Below are positions 62,239 through 64,000 of a DNA stretch of 64,000 bases, in pieces. The notes beneath the pieces are model-generated. The model saw only the letters and a program-made list of their open reading frames with translations. It was not told the origin of the DNA and made no database searches. Position numbers and translations under genes: made by a program. How positions within the stretch are numbered: position 1 is the first letter of the stretch; each line of letters opens with the position of its first letter. This stretch comes from Desulfocicer vacuolatum DSM 3385 (GTDB lineage Bacteria > Desulfobacterota > Desulfobacteria > Desulfobacterales > Desulfobacteraceae): positions 104,082-168,081 of the forward strand of contig NZ_FWXY01000012.1 of NCBI RefSeq assembly GCF_900176365.1, written 5' to 3'.

Positions 62239-63372
62239 TTAAGGAATTAAAACAAACTTACCCACATGTTTTTTATGGATGAATTCTTTTTGTGCCGCAA
62301 CAATTTCTTTAAGTGGAAATGTTTTTGCCAGAAGGGGTTTTATTTCATTTTTTTCAATGTAGGAGATGAGATTGGGAAAAACAGGCTCATCCCAAGCCGT
62401 GCACCCTGTGAGTTTTAAATCCTTTAGATAAAGGTCCCGCATATCAAGGGCCACAAGCGGCCCGGCAATGGCCCCGGAGGATACAAAACGGCCTCCTCTT
62501 TTCAAGACTTTGAGCATTTTTCCAAAGCAATCTCCTGCAACATTATCCACAACAACATCCACGGCGTTTTCACCCAGGATATCCACAATATCATCCCCCC
62601 GGGCAATGAGTTTATCTGCCCCAAGTGTTTTTACTTTTTCAAGTTTTGCTTTTCCGGCAATGGCTGTTACAACAGCTCCCCGCCGTTTTGCCAGCTGTAC
62701 AGCGGCGGAGCCGACACCGCCCGAAGCCCCTGCAATCAATACATGTTCACCCTTTGCCACCCCTGTCCGGTGGAGCATATTTTCAGCCGTACCATAGGCG
62801 CATGGGATGGTACCAAGCTCGGCATTGCTCCAGTCACATGCCACGGGGAAGATTTCAGTTACAGGGACTTTTACAAATTGTGCAAACGCCCCGTCAAAAT
62901 CCGAAGCCATCCAGATATTCTCCAGAGAATCCCAGCCGTTAATGCGCATACAGGGCCGAACCAGTACCCGGGAACCCACAAGGGTTTTATCATATCCTGC
63001 TGGAACCGATATCACCCGGCCGCAGCAATCTGTTCCTTGAATAAAGGGAAAGGGGGTTGCCTCATTCCAACCGCCGTCCCCCTGTTTTTCTGCATTTTGT
63101 TTTTCCTTTTCTTCCATTGTAAGGGATTCTGTACCGGTTGTCACCCTGGAAGAGTACCAGCCAAGGCGGGTGTTTATTTCAGTATTGTTTATTCCGGCGG
63201 CAAGTACCTGTAAAAGAACTTCATTGGGACCCGGTTCCGGAATCGGCACACAGCGGTAATCCAGTTTTTCATAACCGCCGCTTCCCGTTGTGACCACGGC
63301 GTTCATGGTTGTTTTGCAATTTTTGATATCAAAGCGATTTTTTCCGGGCTTTGTTATGGTGTCCTTTTTCAT
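62239..63372 (-). CDS. MDR-family zinc-type alcohol dehydrogenase/quinone oxidoreductase-like protein
   Basis: ATG 63372 with AAGGAT 5 nt upstream (377 aa). Medium-chain dehydrogenase/reductase: GroES-like N-terminal domain (GPNEVLLQVLAAGINNTEIN) and Rossmann domain with the NAD(P) motif IAGASGGVGSAAVQLAKRRGA. The usual structural-zinc cysteine loop is missing and the catalytic zinc ligands are not clear (GTDCCGRV). It is therefore closer to quinone oxidoreductases, with an extra ~30-residue insertion near the start (SSRVTTGTESLTMEEKEKQ). Substrate unknown. Third gene between the two MITE copies. Confidence 0.82.
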   Translation of the reverse strand: MKKDTITKPGKNRFDIKNCKTTMNAVVTTGSGGYEKLDYRCVPIPEPGPNEVLLQVLAAGINNTEINTRLGWYSSRVTTGTESLTMEEKEKQNAEKQGDGGWNEATPFPFIQGTDCCGRVISVPAGYDKTLVGSRVLVRPCMRINGWDSLENIWMASDFDGAFAQFVKVPVTEIFPVACDWSNAELGTIPCAYGTAENMLHRTGVAKGEHVLIAGASGGVGSAAVQLAKRRGAVVTAIAGKAKLEKVKTLGADKLIARGDDIVDILGENAVDVVVDNVAGDCFGKMLKVLKRGGRFVSSGAIAGPLVALDMRDLYLKDLKLTGCTAWDEPVFPNLISYIEKNEIKPLLAKTFPLKEIVAAQKEFIHKKHVGKFVLIP

Positions 63373-64000
63373 ACAATCCTTTTTGAAAAACAGAAGAAAT
63401 AAGACCGAGGGCACGATTTAATGTATGACTCCAGTAATTAATAAGTGTTTGAATATTTAATAACACCTTCGCTGAGTTTACTTAAATTTATATCTAAGCC
63501 TATATATTGATATCTAAACATGTACGGACCACAATATATAGAATTGGGTTTGGCGGTGTTTAAATTAAAGTTAAATTTGGCATAGGTGTTGTTTAATATA
63601 TCGTTTTATGGAAATTTTGGCAACCGGGACCTCTTGAGAGCTCTCCGGGCAACACTTTTAGCAAATTTGGCTTTTACCTGAAAAATTCATGCGGGTACGG
63701 GTTTTTTCTTTGGCTCATGTTGTGTTTCAGGGTTTTATTTCCTTAAAGCGATGATAACTCATTGTATTTAATGAGAATACTTTATGGTTTTAATATTCAC
63801 AGGACCTTTGGTTAATTTTTAATAAATTCAGTGCATTATACTGAATTTAAAGATATAAGCCCCCGGAACCCAACATGAGCCTATTTTTTTTATATGAAAT
63901 GCTCCGTGTTGAATGTCAGAATAAATGGACAATTATTTTCCGATTATTTTGACCAAGTCAGAATTTTTTCATAATCAATGGACCATCCAGACAACTATCA
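63373..64000. other. Gene-free end of the window with MITE copy 2 and an alpha-repeat start
   Basis: No reading frame is supported. The MITE-like element occupies 63,712-63,881. Directly after it comes TTTTATATGAAATGCTCCGTG, the first ~20 bp of an alpha repeat, after which similarity stops. Confidence 0.5.
63712..63881. mobile_element. MITE-like element, copy 2 (inverted relative to copy 1)
   Basis: A 170-bp element with ends GGCTCATGTTG and CAACATGAGCC. Its reverse complement aligns along its whole length with 60,121-60,289, including AAAACCATAAAGTATTCTCA and CGCTTTAAGGAAATAAAACC. Confidence 0.82.

Overview
The window is about 48% GC by eye and reads as a chromosomal segment of a strictly anaerobic, metabolically versatile sulfate-reducing deltaproteobacterium of the Desulfobacterium/Desulfobacula type. 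The evidence is the combination of an aldehyde:ferredoxin oxidoreductase, lactate/2-hydroxyacid iron-sulfur oxidoreductases, two TRAP transporters, several sigma-54 activators, corrinoid methyltransferases and in-frame UAG (pyrrolysine) codons. Desulfobacterium autotrophicum would fit well, but species is an inference; no rRNA or tRNA gene is present to anchor it.

Layout. 0-4.5 kb: a lipoyl-carrier (GcvH-like) protein, an archaemetzincin with a disturbed start, and a sigma-54 response regulator/histidine kinase pair whose kinase begins with a nucleotide-binding (Rossmann) domain. 4.6-9.3 kb: a glutaconate-type CoA-transferase pair, a divergent IclR regulator sharing a palindromic operator, and a PAS/sigma-54 activator. 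9.4-16.9 kb: a class-III aminotransferase and a tungsten aldehyde oxidoreductase behind a candidate sigma-54 promoter, divergent from a TRAP transporter; together they look like uptake, transamination and semialdehyde oxidation of an amino acid. 17-29.2 kb: GNAT acetyltransferase, cytidylate-kinase-like protein, a 2516-residue NRPS with an internal formyltransferase domain, a TANGO2-like protein and an ABC-F ATPase. 29.8-35.4 kb: a multi-cysteine 4Fe-4S protein, a PadR regulator, then a BCCT transporter with proline dehydrogenase.

35.7-47.1 kb is the most striking part: a minus-strand methylamine operon led by a near-perfect sigma-54 promoter. It contains an MttB-family protein without UAG, trimethylamine methyltransferase MttB and dimethylamine methyltransferase MtbB (each interrupted by one in-frame UAG that must be read as pyrrolysine), a BCCT transporter, an aminotransferase and a corrinoid protein. 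A terminator follows, then a sigma-54 activator gene. The pyrrolysine machinery itself (pylTSBCD) is not in the window.

47.9-59.9 kb: a solute-binding protein, then a 2-hydroxyacid (lactate/glycolate) locus. GlcD/GlcF-type oxidase, FadR-family regulator and OxlT-like transporter lie on the minus strand; a TRAP transporter, a LutC-like protein and a fused LutB-LutA protein lie on the plus strand. Three TGGT-N3-ACC boxes sit in the shared divergent promoter. 60.1-63.9 kb: three genes flanked by two inverted copies of a ~170-bp MITE-like element.

A family of short interspersed repeats (a ~95-bp two-hairpin unit, alpha, and a ~190-bp palindromic unit, beta) is scattered through the window, usually directly at the 3' end of genes inside operons. 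No rRNA, tRNA, CRISPR array, transposase or prophage gene was seen.
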